From Symbiodinium sp. CCMP2592 (taxonomy: Eukaryota; Sar; Dinophyceae; Suessiales; Symbiodiniaceae), in the NCBI GenBank assembly GCA_905221615.1, contig CAJNDT010005913.1, positions 1,488,001 to 1,552,000 of the forward strand: DNA of 64,000 nt, given 5' to 3'. The position numbers and the translations under genes were made by a program. Shown here one piece after another: positions 35,658 through 44,068 of the stretch. Positions within the stretch are counted from its first letter, which is position 1; each line of letters opens with the position of its first letter. Below the pieces are notes generated by a model. It saw nothing but the letters and a program-made list of their open reading frames with translations. It had not been told where the DNA came from and searched no databases.

Positions 35658-37157
35658 TCAGTCGCGGGATTGGAGCTGTTGCTCGCGTTGCATCTCGCGT
35701 TTGATCTCTTCCATCATTTCGCGCATCTCGTTGAGTTCGCGTTGTTGGCGCTCGTTGTCGGCTTGGAGGGCGGCGTTCTGCTCTGCGAGGATGTCGTAGG
35801 CGTTCATTGGAGGTGCGGACTGGGTGTACTCATCCGGGATGTTGGGTTCTGCGTTGAGTGCGAGAAAGCCGTAGGAGGTTGGGATGTAGATCGCGGAGAC
35901 TTGTCGATCGAAGACGGTGAAGGTCGCGTTTCCGGTGGAGTTGTCGTCTCCGAGGAAGTAGAAGGTGTTGGGGCCTGCTGAGACTGGGAGGATTGCGTGG
36001 GAGGTGATGGGGTAGTCGTACTGGCCGGTGGGTGCACTGCTTGGGATTCTGATTTCGAGGTCGGTATTGACTTCAAAGGAATCAGTGGAATCTGACACTC
36101 CTAGCACACCTGAGGTGGTGAAGCCGGTGACGTGATCGACTTCGACTTCGGCGGTGGCAATAACGAGGGCGAATCCGTCTGCGGGGGCGTTGATCGTGAC
36201 GGAGTTGATCGTATCGATTGTAACGGCGTCATCAGTGAGGTTGACAGTTACAGCGCCGACGGTTTCCGCGGCACCCACCTCGTTGAGGAGTTCGGTGCTG
36301 CTGATCGCGTTGCTTGGGAGAACGACGCTCTCGTTGTCGACTTGACCGGGTTCGAGGAGGATGGTACCTGCGGTTCCGAACATAGCCATCCGTGGGGACT
36401 CTGTTCCGAAGTAGTTCCCATCGAGGAATATGCCGGTGGACCCGTTATCGTTTCTCGATAATGACACGAATCCGCCTCCACCTACCGAGGTGTCTCTTTC
36501 AGCGGCGAAGAACAGGTTTCCATTTAGGCCGTAAAGTTCGAGGAATGAGTCTCCTCCGAAGTTATCGAATCCCAATCTCACACGATCATCACCGAGGTTT
36601 GTGCGCATGTTGATGACTGGGGACTGGGCTGGGGTTGCGACGAGATTGAGCGGGCCGAAGGTGTCTTGGAAGAGGATGGTGTTGTCGTTGCGGTACGCGT
36701 CGTTGAGGGTTGTTCCTGAGTCCTCGGCGTAGTTTGCGGATTCTGCGTGTCCGGCGCGAAGGGCGTAGTTGGCGAGTGTTGCGGGGACGAGCTTCTGACG
36801 CGGCGCGAGGATGGTGGTTCCGGGTTGTCCCGCTTCGGAGACGCGGAGCTCGAGCCAATGGGTTTGGTTGATGTCAAAGAGCTGTCCGGAGACTCCGAAG
36901 CCAACCTCGCACGAGAACAAGCCGTCGACGACTTCGACATTGAAGACGGTTGTGAATCCGTCTGCTGGGACTCCCCCACCGACCTCGGCGTCGTAGATGA
37001 AGAAGGAGATGTCGTATAGGCCGTTGGCGGGTGCGCCGTTGTCGTTGAGTGTTCCTTGGTAGACGAAGGAATCGTTGATGGGCTGAGCGCGTGTAGTGGT
37101 TGCGGCGATGGACGAAACCGCGATGATCGCGGCGGCGGTGCATGAACGGATCGACAT
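35658..37157 (-). CDS. Secreted tail-fibre-like protein with C-terminal coiled coil (paralog of 50204)
   Basis: A 499-residue exported protein. After the signal peptide it has the shared N-terminal domain (FVYQGTLNDNGAPANGLYD, then LAPRQKLVPATLANYALRAG). The middle is beta-rich, and a C-terminal section (YDYPITSHAIL, SAIYIPTSYG) matches the 50204 gene. The end is a ~40-residue coiled coil (LAEQNAALQADNERQQRELNEM...). It lacks the S74 domain and collagen repeats of its upstream neighbour. An oligomeric surface structure is the likely role; no enzyme motif is seen. The ribosome site is weak (GAGAGA). Confidence 0.83.
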   Translation of the reverse strand: MSIRSCTAAAIIAVSSIAATTTRAQPINDSFVYQGTLNDNGAPANGLYDISFFIYDAEVGGGVPADGFTTVFNVEVVDGLFSCEVGFGVSGQLFDINQTHWLELRVSEAGQPGTTILAPRQKLVPATLANYALRAGHAESANYAEDSGTTLNDAYRNDNTILFQDTFGPLNLVATPAQSPVINMRTNLGDDRVRLGFDNFGGDSFLELYGLNGNLFFAAERDTSVGGGGFVSLSRNDNGSTGIFLDGNYFGTESPRMAMFGTAGTILLEPGQVDNESVVLPSNAISSTELLNEVGAAETVGAVTVNLTDDAVTIDTINSVTINAPADGFALVIATAEVEVDHVTGFTTSGVLGVSDSTDSFEVNTDLEIRIPSSAPTGQYDYPITSHAILPVSAGPNTFYFLGDDNSTGNATFTVFDRQVSAIYIPTSYGFLALNAEPNIPDEYTQSAPPMNAYDILAEQNAALQADNERQQRELNEMREMMEEIKREMQREQQLQSRD

Positions 37158-37329
37158 GGTTGGGTTCTCTCTCTTGTTCTCTGTACAAATGAACGAATGA
37201 GCGGGATTCTAACGCGGATTGGTGTGCACAGCAAGGAGAAATCGCTTGATCTATCGCGCTGAGGGGGTTTAAGAGACGCTGTGCATTGGATCCAGGTCTG
37301 CACTACACTGGTCGCTCAAGGAGAACACG

Positions 37330-38805
37330 ATGTCCGACTTTGACGCGTCTACTGGATCTACAGAAAGCTCTGCGGAGCATCATCCTGAACATCGAACTGG
37401 GAATCAGGTCCCGCTGATCCAGAAGATCGCGTTTGGCATGGGGATGCTTGGGAATCAGATGTTCCCGGCGGCGCTGGGGATCTTCATGGTTGTGCTGGTG
37501 CAGGGGCTTGGGATGAGTCCGCTGTTGTGGGGGATCTTGTTCTTCCTCCCTCGTCTGTCTGATGCGCTGACTGATCCGGTGATGGGGTTCGTGTCGGATA
37601 ACACGCGTTCGCGTTGGGGGCGTCGTCGGCCGTACATCTTTATTGGGTCGATCATCGCGGGCGTCGCGTACATCTTTATGTGGCAGCTCGATCCTGAGAA
37701 GAGCGAGATGTACAACTTCACCTACTTCTTGCTCATGGCGTTTGTGTTCTATCTCGGACTCACGATCTTTGCGACCCCCTATGTCGCGATGGGGTACGAG
37801 ATGTGCGAGGACTTCCACGAACGCACACGGCTCATGGCGGTCTCGCAATGGATCGGTCAGTGGGCGTGGGTGATCGTGCCTTGGTTCTGGGTGTTTATTT
37901 ATGACACAGAGATGTATCCGGAAGGACCGGCATCGGGCGCGAAGAACCTCGCGATCTGGGTTGGTGTGGGGTGCATGCTGATGGGGATGGTCCCCGCGAT
38001 CTTCTGTAAGACGCAGCCGGTCGATGAGAGCAAGCTCAAGGACTTGTCGCTTGGGGCGCTGCGTGAGAACTTGTCGCTCGTTGCGAAGGGGTTTGCGCAG
38101 TCGCTGAAGAACAAGCCGTTCGTGCGGATTTGTATCGCGACCTTCTTTGTGTTCAACGCGTTTAACACGGTTGCGGGGATGTCGTTCTTCATCATCGTGC
38201 ACTACATGTTTGGTGGGGTGACTGGTCCGGATGGTTCAGCTACTTGGCCGACCTGGTTTGGGGTGGCGAGTGCATTGGCGACTTGTTTCCTTGTGATCCC
38301 GCTGGTGACGCTGATGTCGCAGAAGCTCGGGAAGAAGATGGCGTTCATCATCTCGCAGGGGGTCTCGATGCTTGGGTACGCGGGGTTCTGGTTCTGCTTT
38401 GTTCCTGGGAGACCTGAGTTGATGTTCATCCCGCTGCCATTGTTCGCGTTCGGGATTGGTGGGTTGTTCACGATCATGATGTCGATGACAGCGGATGTGT
38501 GCGACCTCGATGAACTGAACACGGGCGAACGGCGCGAGGGTGTGTTCGGCGCGGTCTACTGGTGGATGGTCAAGTTCGGATTCGCGATCGCGGGACTGCT
38601 TGGTGGGGTCATCATGGATGTGGTCGGATTCGATCCAGGCGCTTCGTCACAGACGACCGAAGCGATGACCGGGCTGCGGCTCGCGTACTCTGGACTCCCG
38701 ATGCTCGGGACGCTCATCGCGATCATCGTGATGCTTGGGTACGACCTTGACGAGCAGCGGAGCTGTGAGATCCGTGAACAGATCGAAGCGCGGAAAGCGG
38801 CGTGA
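37330..38805 (+). CDS. GPH/MFS-family sugar:cation symporter-like transporter
   Basis: A 491-residue inner-membrane protein with ~12 hydrophobic segments and a strong ribosome site (AGGAG). The stretch DALTDPVMGFVSDNTRSRWG and the GRRRPYIFIG that follows are the signature of glycoside-pentoside-hexuronide symporters, with the conserved Asp and Arg near the end of helix 2. A second hint is DVCDLDELNTGERREGVFGA later. These carriers bring in sugars with Na+ or H+. No sugar-degrading enzyme gene is next to it, so the substrate is unknown. It is divergent from the 35658 gene and followed 12 bases later by palindrome copy E. Confidence 0.9.
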   Translation: MSDFDASTGSTESSAEHHPEHRTGNQVPLIQKIAFGMGMLGNQMFPAALGIFMVVLVQGLGMSPLLWGILFFLPRLSDALTDPVMGFVSDNTRSRWGRRRPYIFIGSIIAGVAYIFMWQLDPEKSEMYNFTYFLLMAFVFYLGLTIFATPYVAMGYEMCEDFHERTRLMAVSQWIGQWAWVIVPWFWVFIYDTEMYPEGPASGAKNLAIWVGVGCMLMGMVPAIFCKTQPVDESKLKDLSLGALRENLSLVAKGFAQSLKNKPFVRICIATFFVFNAFNTVAGMSFFIIVHYMFGGVTGPDGSATWPTWFGVASALATCFLVIPLVTLMSQKLGKKMAFIISQGVSMLGYAGFWFCFVPGRPELMFIPLPLFAFGIGGLFTIMMSMTADVCDLDELNTGERREGVFGAVYWWMVKFGFAIAGLLGGVIMDVVGFDPGASSQTTEAMTGLRLAYSGLPMLGTLIAIIVMLGYDLDEQRSCEIREQIEARKAA

Positions 38806-38817
38806 TTCCAACTTGGC

Positions 38818-38878
38818 GCACCAAGGCACCCATCATCCCCCGTTTGTACAGACCGAGGGAAGATGAGTTCCTGTGTGC
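38818..38878. repeat. Intergenic palindrome family copy E (long loop)
   Basis: 61 bases, GCACCAAGGCACCC...TTCCTGTGTGC; the loop contains GTTTGTACAGACC, like copy D. It starts 12 bases after the stop of the symporter gene. This copy has the right arm AAGATGAG with one change from the ATCATC core. Confidence 0.78.
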
Positions 38879-39137
38879 TTGGTTGTCTGTGCTGTTGATT
38901 TCTTTCCCCGAATCGGGTGTGATGAACAAAACGCGGCGAGCCTTGCTGTCCCGCGTGTGGGGAGCACTGGGGCAGCGTGACGGCTCGCGCGTTGTGGTCG
39001 CTGATGGGAGGTTTCATCTCGTCGATTGGGCGCAACGAGGACTCACCATCAGCTTCCGGATCGGGTGTTCGATCCGGACCTGAGAGGTTGGGCGACTCTC
39101 GATCGGGTACAGGTCTGCGTCTCAAGCGGATGCTTGA
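38879..39137. other. Intergenic region with no confident gene
   Basis: Short overlapping frames are open here on the + strand. One (38922-39083) would encode a ~53-residue basic peptide starting MNKTRRALLSRVWG, but it has no clear ribosome site and matches nothing I know. It could be a decayed gene or 3' sequence of the symporter transcript. Confidence 0.3.
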
Positions 39138-39605
39138 TCAGGGTCGCGATGATCGGTTCGCTTCGGGGATCTCTTGAGAGAGTCCTGTTTCGATCGCGTA
39201 GCCGAACGCTCTGGAGAACTGTTGGATCGCGCTTCCGGAGACTCTTGGGTTGCGCATGAAGATGATCTCGTCATCGGTGATGCGATGATTGAACCGCAGC
39301 AACACCGAGGTCGCGACTTGCTGGCAGTACTCGCTGCGATCGATCTGCACGATCTTGCTCGGCTGCGCTTGGTTCATCGTGATCTGATCGGAGTCTTGCT
39401 CCATGCGTCCGACGATTGTTGCTCGTGGAGCCGGGGGTTCGGAGGAGAAGATCGGGTTGATCGCTCGTCCTGGAATCAACAAGGCGCTGGAGAACATGAT
39501 CAAGGCGTAGGTCGCGAGCACCCCGATACAGAACATGCCAATGTTGATTCGAATGGACTTCCATGGGAAGGTCCGCTCGGCGGCTGGGCTGCTTTGGGGA
39601 TTCAT
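39138..39605 (-). CDS. Membrane-anchored protein of unknown function
   Basis: A 155-residue protein with ribosome site GAGGAG seven bases before the ATG. One transmembrane segment lies at ~residues 18-42 (INIGMFCIGVLATYALIMFSS), and the rest, probably periplasmic, includes SEYCQQVATSVLLRF and DDEIIFMRNPRVSGS. I recognise no family. Two 13-base direct repeats sit just upstream. Confidence 0.7.
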   Translation of the reverse strand: MNPQSSPAAERTFPWKSIRINIGMFCIGVLATYALIMFSSALLIPGRAINPIFSSEPPAPRATIVGRMEQDSDQITMNQAQPSKIVQIDRSEYCQQVATSVLLRFNHRITDDEIIFMRNPRVSGSAIQQFSRAFGYAIETGLSQEIPEANRSSRP

Positions 39606-39630
39606 AACGTACTCCTCGTCTGTTCTTCAG

Positions 39631-39656
39631 TTGTCAATGACTGTTGTCAATAACCG
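39631..39656 (-). repeat. Two tandem 13-base repeats upstream of 39605
   Basis: TTGTCAATGACTG followed by TTGTCAATAACCG. On the minus strand each unit holds a TTGACA. They sit 26-51 bases upstream of the start of the minus-strand gene, so they may be an operator or overlapping -35 elements. No good -10 was seen at the right distance. Confidence 0.5.
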
Positions 39657-39967
39657 TCCTCGTACTCCTGTTTTCTCTGTATTTACAGCTTCAGATGCAG
39701 CATGACACGGATTCGACCAAAAGCGACGAATCGGCATGCTGATCGCTTGAGTTATCATGACGCGGCACATCCAGAGCGTGCAGGTTCCCCAGATTTACAC
39801 GATAACTTCAATATCATGCGATCTCAGTACCGGAATGGATATATGAAGGTTTGGGAATGCTCAGGGAATCGCGCTGGAAGTCTCTTGTGGAAGAATCGCC
39901 GTGATGTTAGAATGGGCGTATATATCGGATTCTCCCAGACATCGCTTAGGAATGAATCGAGGACTCC
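39657..39967 (+). promoter_or_regulatory. Intergenic region with candidate promoter for 39968
   Basis: There is no confident gene in the 311 bases. A sigma-70-like pair is visible: TTGTGG at 39885-39890, 17-base spacer, TAGAAT at 39908-39913, 54 bases before the ATG at 39968. The rest is fairly AT-rich. Confidence 0.5.
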
Positions 39968-41308
39968 ATGATACAGACCCGCATTCACAGACTTCGATAC
40001 GCAGCAGCGATCCTATCGTTGTTTGGATCACACCAAGCTTGGGCACAGATCACGACAGAGTCGGACACGCTGGCACCATCGGACGGGTCAAACTGGAGCT
40101 CGTTCAATAGCGATCTGCTTGCGATGGACGGCTCGTTCGCTGTCATCAAGAGCGGGTACTTGTTTGATGTCACCACTGGTCAACAGATCATTCGGTTGGT
40201 TCCCGAGGCGGATCCGATCGCGGGGTTTGGTTCATCTGTTGCGATCGATGGGGATCTAGTCGTCGTCGGGAACATCTTTGATGATGGGAAGGGGTTCCCA
40301 GAGCAAGACGCGGGAGCGGTCTATCTGTTCGACCACACCACAAGACAAGAAATCAATAAACTCGTCGCGGATGATCGCTCAAGACTCGATCGCTTCGGGA
40401 GTTCGGTCGGTATCAGCGGAAATCTGATTGTGGTTGGATCGCCTCTCAACGATGCGATCGTTCCAAACTCTGGAGCGGCGTATGTCTTTGACGCGACGAC
40501 CGGTCAGCAGCTGCACAAGCTCGTTCCCGATGATGGATCGCTCGGAGACCAGTTCGGAGATCGCGTAGCGATCAGCGGGAGCACGATCCTTGTTGGGGTT
40601 CCCCAAGACGATGACAACGGCGGGAGTTCTGGTTCGGTCTATGTGTTTGATGCGATCACTGGTCAGCAGTTGCACAAGCTTGTCCCTGCAGATGGGAGTA
40701 CTTCGGATCTCTTTGGTCGATCGGTCGCTCTCGATGGGAACATCGCTGTGATCGGTGCACACCTTGATGATGACAACGGACTGGAGTCGGGTGCTGTGTA
40801 TGTGTATGACACAACCACAGGACAGATGCTCCGCAAGCTGCTCGCTGAGGATGGAGAAGCGGACGACCAGTTCGGATTCGCGGTGTCGATCGATGGAACT
40901 CAAGCCGTAATCGGTGCTCAGAAGGACACAGCTGATGGTGTGCGTTCTGGATCAGCGTATGTGTTTGATGTCAACACTGGTCAGCAGCTCATGAAGCTCC
41001 AAGCGAGTGATGGATCCGCGAACGATTTCTTTGGTTCAGCGGTCGCGATCAGCGACTCGAATATGCTGGTGGGATCGCCGGATGCGGCGCGGAGCGACGG
41101 CGGGATCGGATCGGTCTATGTGTTCTCATTGGGAAGCTCATGCGCTCCGGACCTCACTGGAGAGGGCGACCTGAACTTCCTCGATGTCTCCGCGTTTCTC
41201 AGTGCATTCGGGATGCAGGACCCCATCGCGGACTTCGTGTACGACGGCAACTTCAACTTCTTCGATGTCTCCGAGTTCCTCGCGCAGTTCTCGGCGGGAT
41301 GTCCGTAA
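39968..41308 (+). CDS. Secreted FG-GAP-type beta-propeller protein with dockerin tail
   Basis: A 446-residue exported protein with signal peptide ending AWAQ. The body is built of about seven ~50-residue repeats with the core FGxSVAIDGDLVVVG and then SGSVYVFDxxTGQQLxKL, an FG-GAP-like beta-propeller pattern. The C terminus has two dockerin-like repeats (DLNFLDVSAFLSAFG and NFNFFDVSEFLAQFS) ending in SAGCP. Extracellular location is expected. Such propellers often mediate binding; no catalytic motif is visible. A candidate promoter lies upstream. Confidence 0.85.
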   Translation: MIQTRIHRLRYAAAILSLFGSHQAWAQITTESDTLAPSDGSNWSSFNSDLLAMDGSFAVIKSGYLFDVTTGQQIIRLVPEADPIAGFGSSVAIDGDLVVVGNIFDDGKGFPEQDAGAVYLFDHTTRQEINKLVADDRSRLDRFGSSVGISGNLIVVGSPLNDAIVPNSGAAYVFDATTGQQLHKLVPDDGSLGDQFGDRVAISGSTILVGVPQDDDNGGSSGSVYVFDAITGQQLHKLVPADGSTSDLFGRSVALDGNIAVIGAHLDDDNGLESGAVYVYDTTTGQMLRKLLAEDGEADDQFGFAVSIDGTQAVIGAQKDTADGVRSGSAYVFDVNTGQQLMKLQASDGSANDFFGSAVAISDSNMLVGSPDAARSDGGIGSVYVFSLGSSCAPDLTGEGDLNFLDVSAFLSAFGMQDPIADFVYDGNFNFFDVSEFLAQFSAGCP

Positions 41309-41388
41309 GGACTCGTTGTGTCTGCTCAACTCTTGGTTGTTTGCATCCCTCCGCAATGGTGGGCTGGGGGAGATCTGCGTAATTACCC

Positions 41389-41417
41389 TTGGAGTTCTGC
41401 GAGAGTATCGCTATATT
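41389..41417 (+). promoter_or_regulatory. Candidate promoter for the 41455 gene
   Basis: TTGGAG (41389-41394), 17-base spacer, TATATT (41412-41417); the -10 matches five of six consensus bases. It would give a 5' leader of about 30 bases containing the AAGGGAG ribosome site. Confidence 0.5.
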
Positions 41418-41454
41418 GGGATTTTCTGTTTGTCACTCTAAGGGAGATCTCGCC

Positions 41455-42123
41455 ATGCTGATTCGTTCAACTGTTCTCGCGGCTGTTGCCGTACTTGGTT
41501 TTGCTGCTTCTGTTGTTTCTGCGCAGAACTACATCCGGGTGGATGTGGTTGGTGTCGTTACCGCCGGTGATTCTTTCACGGCGAACATCGATTTCAGTGT
41601 TGTCTTGGATACGACGGCCGGTCCTACAGACAGCTCAGAAGGCACTATCTCCTTCGATGTGCTCAATGCACGCGCGGTTGATCCCGCAACACACACGAGC
41701 GACTCACCGATGTACCTGAGCGAACCGCCCGCGCCGATTCCCGTCACAGGGACTTTCAGGTACATCATTTTCACCGATGAGTATAACATCCAGCTCAACA
41801 CGCCCAGCGGGTCCATTTTACTCGGCGTGACCCCCCCTCGCGGCGAGTTCAGCCTCTCGATGACCTCGCTCCCCGATGACCCCGCGGATTACCTGGTCGA
41901 TTCAACGGACAGCGGTGCGACGGTCGGCTTAATCGGCCCCTCTGGGGACACCAGATGGAATCCGGGTTTTCCTACTGGTGACGATGGCGGGTTCCGCGTG
42001 ATTGTTCGGAGTGTCGATGATCCGAGTCTTGATGAATGCGAAGCCGACTTCACCGGCGACGGGAACCTCAACTTCCTCGATGTCTCCGCGTTCCTCACAC
42101 TGTTCTCGGCGGGATGTCCGTAA
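41455..42123 (+). CDS. Secreted protein with one dockerin-like repeat (YIELEF-like group)
   Basis: A 222-residue exported protein; the start at 41455 has AAGGGAG eight bases upstream. The signal peptide ends VVSAQ and the mature protein opens with NYIRVDVVGVV, like a diverged YIELEF paralog. It has the SLTSLPDDPADYLVDS-type strand found in the other members and a single dockerin-like repeat (DFTGDGNLNFLDVSAFLTLFS) ending AGCP. Function is unknown. It follows the propeller gene on the same strand but has its own candidate promoter. Confidence 0.8.
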   Translation: MLIRSTVLAAVAVLGFAASVVSAQNYIRVDVVGVVTAGDSFTANIDFSVVLDTTAGPTDSSEGTISFDVLNARAVDPATHTSDSPMYLSEPPAPIPVTGTFRYIIFTDEYNIQLNTPSGSILLGVTPPRGEFSLSMTSLPDDPADYLVDSTDSGATVGLIGPSGDTRWNPGFPTGDDGGFRVIVRSVDDPSLDECEADFTGDGNLNFLDVSAFLTLFSAGCP

Positions 42124-42222
42124 GGATTCGTCCCGAGTACTACTCATCATCACGAGAGAGTGACCGGTGTGGATCGCGTACTCCGGACTGAATAGGAAGG
42201 ACCATCGTACTGACGGATCCCA

Positions 42223-42432
42223 TCAGGTTCCCAAAAAGTACCACACAACGAACGCGGCGATCGCGACTCCGAGAATCGCGGGGAGGATGCGGAGGACGAT
42301 GTAGAACTTCCACATCGTGGTCCCTCGTTTGAGAACGCCTTTGAGTTCCATCACGCGTGCGACGCCGTTGGCGACGATCAAGAGGAACATCAATCCGAAC
42401 ACAATGAACAAGGCACTTCTGCTGATTTCCAT
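42223..42432 (-). CDS. Small membrane protein, possibly leaderless
   Basis: A 69-residue protein starting MEISRSALFIVFG, with two hydrophobic segments (ALFIVFGLMFLLIVAN and ILPAILGVAIAAFVVWYFLG). No ribosome site precedes the ATG, but a TATACT hexamer ends six bases before it, which would place the transcription start at the ATG itself. A frame extended to 42465 is unlikely. No family is recognised. It is isolated, convergent with the 41455 gene. Confidence 0.55.
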   Translation of the reverse strand: MEISRSALFIVFGLMFLLIVANGVARVMELKGVLKRGTTMWKFYIVLRILPAILGVAIAAFVVWYFLGT

Positions 42433-42533
42433 GCGGAGAGTATAACAGGAATGCGTACACCGCATCGATATGCGACTTGGTTAGAAATACAAGTTCTGTC
42501 CCACTCGGTATATGAACAGCTGCGATACGCGGG

Positions 42534-42608
42534 TTTTGTGCGCACAGATGTGCAGCGTTTTGCTCGCGTGCTCCTGAGATTCAAATTGAATTTCCTACCT
42601 CTATAGAC
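42534..42608 (+). repeat. Leader block copy 1 (TTTTGTGCGCACA...CTATAGAC)
   Basis: About 75 bases, roughly 75% identical by eye to 43871-43947. It opens with TTTTGTGCGCACA and keeps TGCTCGCG, AGATTC and a TACCT-CTATAG-like end in order. It lies 142 bases upstream of the ATG at 42750. The 42433-42749 gap also contains a C/A-rich stretch (CCCCCCACCCAACACCC...) without a gene. Confidence 0.65.
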
Positions 42609-42749
42609 AACCCCCCACCCAACACCCTCCCCACTCCTCAACATAACACACCCCCAAAAAGACCCATTCTTACAACATTCACACAACTCGCTCACATACC
42701 ACCACTCCAATCTATTACCTTCTGAGTACTCATTATGAAAGGAGAATCA

Positions 42750-43757
42750 ATGAGACTTAGGAATATCACATCATCCATTATTCACACATCCGTTCTTTCA
42801 CTCGCGATCGCATCGAGCGCCTCGGCGCAGTGCGGCTCGTACTGTCTCGCGGATCAGAACCAGGACGGCGTCGTTGACGCGGCCGACTTCACCGCGTGGA
42901 TCAACAACTTCAACAACAATGATCCGCTCGCGGATGTCAATCAGAACGGCGTCCTCGATGCCGGGGATTACACCGCGTGGGTTGCGCAGTTCAATCTCGG
43001 TCCCAACGGCGACTGCTGTCCGGGTCCGATCTACATGATCACCCCATGCGCCGGCGGTTCGCCCATCTTCACCAAGAACGACCTCTCCAGCTGCGAGGGC
43101 AGCTACGCGGAGTACAACTCCAACGAGATTGGGTTCGTCTCGATCTTCCCAGGAGAGCTGGATTCCTCGCAGCTCACAGCCGTGAATCTGATCGGATGCG
43201 TCAGCGACTGCGGCACACCGAACGATCCCGACGACGATCCGGACATCGATCCAGGAGGCGTGCTCGAATCGAGTATTGTCGTGACCTTCTCCAGTACCTG
43301 CGAGCCAAACAATGAAGATTGCGATGGTCTTCCGGAGTCGTACTTTGACACGCCGGATGAAACTGTTGCTATTCGCTTCTTCCGGAACGGGTATGAAGGT
43401 GGTGACACACGTAAACCATTATGGGATGCAGACTACAATGGCCAAACCATCACAATCGTCTACCGAGGAAATCGAACAGATCTAGCTGGGTGGGAGAGAT
43501 GGCGTATCAATAACGCGTCGCACGCGTATCCACAGATCAGTTGCTCGGGAGTATGTGTGACACTCTTCGACGGGCACGATCAGTTCCCCAGCAACCCACC
43601 ATACATGCCTCCAACTCTAGTCGTTGATTGCGCCCTCACACCCCCATTTCCGTTTGACCCTGTTTTGTACGCTGTTCTTGAATGGCAGATTTTTTCAGAC
43701 TTCAACGGCTTTGAACAAGCAACTTCATATAACAAGTTTGAGTGTCTGATCCCGTAA
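42750..43757 (+). CDS. Secreted protein with N-terminal dockerin-like domain
   Basis: A 335-residue exported protein; the start at 42750 follows AAGGAG. After a signal peptide (SSASAQ) it has two EF-hand-like repeats at residues ~33-80 (DQNQDGVVDAADFTAWINNF and DVNQNGVLDAGDYTAWVAQF). Here the dockerin-like domain is at the N terminus and uses the DAxDFTAW form rather than the LNFLDVS form of the other proteins in the window. The rest is a Cys-rich domain of unknown fold with many Pro/Asp residues (about 10 cysteines). It is followed by a strong terminator. Confidence 0.8.
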   Translation: MRLRNITSSIIHTSVLSLAIASSASAQCGSYCLADQNQDGVVDAADFTAWINNFNNNDPLADVNQNGVLDAGDYTAWVAQFNLGPNGDCCPGPIYMITPCAGGSPIFTKNDLSSCEGSYAEYNSNEIGFVSIFPGELDSSQLTAVNLIGCVSDCGTPNDPDDDPDIDPGGVLESSIVVTFSSTCEPNNEDCDGLPESYFDTPDETVAIRFFRNGYEGGDTRKPLWDADYNGQTITIVYRGNRTDLAGWERWRINNASHAYPQISCSGVCVTLFDGHDQFPSNPPYMPPTLVVDCALTPPFPFDPVLYAVLEWQIFSDFNGFEQATSYNKFECLIP

Positions 43758-43790
43758 CATATTCTCATCTTGAGTCCAGTATTGAACCAC

Positions 43791-43814
43791 AAGCCGGGAC
43801 ACCCCGGCTTTTTT
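43791..43814 (+). terminator. Intrinsic terminator after 42750 gene
   Basis: 8-bp stem AAGCCGGG/CCCGGCTT with loop ACAC, followed by four more Ts (six in all). Confidence 0.88.
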
Positions 43815-43825
43815 CATGCGCCAAA

Positions 43826-43859
43826 GACTACGCGTAGTCGACGAGTAGTCGACGAGTCG
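43826..43859. repeat. Palindrome and 11-base tandem repeat
   Basis: GACTACGCGTAGTC (43826-43839) is a 14-base perfect palindrome. It runs into GTAGTCGACGA repeated at 43834-43844 and 43845-43855, plus a partial third unit. It lies just before leader block copy 2. It may be a protein-binding or plasmid-iteron-like site; no function is shown. Confidence 0.55.
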
Positions 43860-43870
43860 GGATACACCAC

Positions 43871-43947
43871 TTTTGTGCGCACAAATCTGCGGCGAATTGC
43901 TCGCGCGAATCTCAGATTCCAAAATTAATTTCATACCTATATAGGCG
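43871..43947 (+). repeat. Leader block copy 2
   Basis: Homologous to 42534-42608. It opens with a 14-base palindrome TTTGTGCGCACAAA (43872-43885) and ends ACCTATATAGGC. A third short match, TTTGTGCGCAC, is at 43989-43999. The block lies 121 bases upstream of the AAA ATPase start. The whole 43758-44068 gap holds only these signals. Confidence 0.65.
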
Positions 43948-44068
43948 ACCACCCCCGCCGCTGCTGTTTTGAGCTCCGAGTGACCGGGTTTGTGCGCACG
44001 GATGTGTCCGCGCGGTCCATCTGGTAGGCGCGTCGTGGGGACGCGCGCGAGTGCAATAGGAGATGGAT

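Noticed and set aside
30425-38878. CRISPR array
   Set aside because: The repeats are spaced by whole genes, are palindromic and lack uniform spacers or cas genes.
38922-39083. Short 53-codon gene between the symporter and the 39138 gene
   Set aside because: No ribosome site, no family and competing overlapping frames; kept only as a note on the intergenic region.
39702-39971. 89-codon plus-strand frame before the propeller gene
   Set aside because: It overlaps the candidate promoter and the next start codon, and lacks a ribosome site and motifs.
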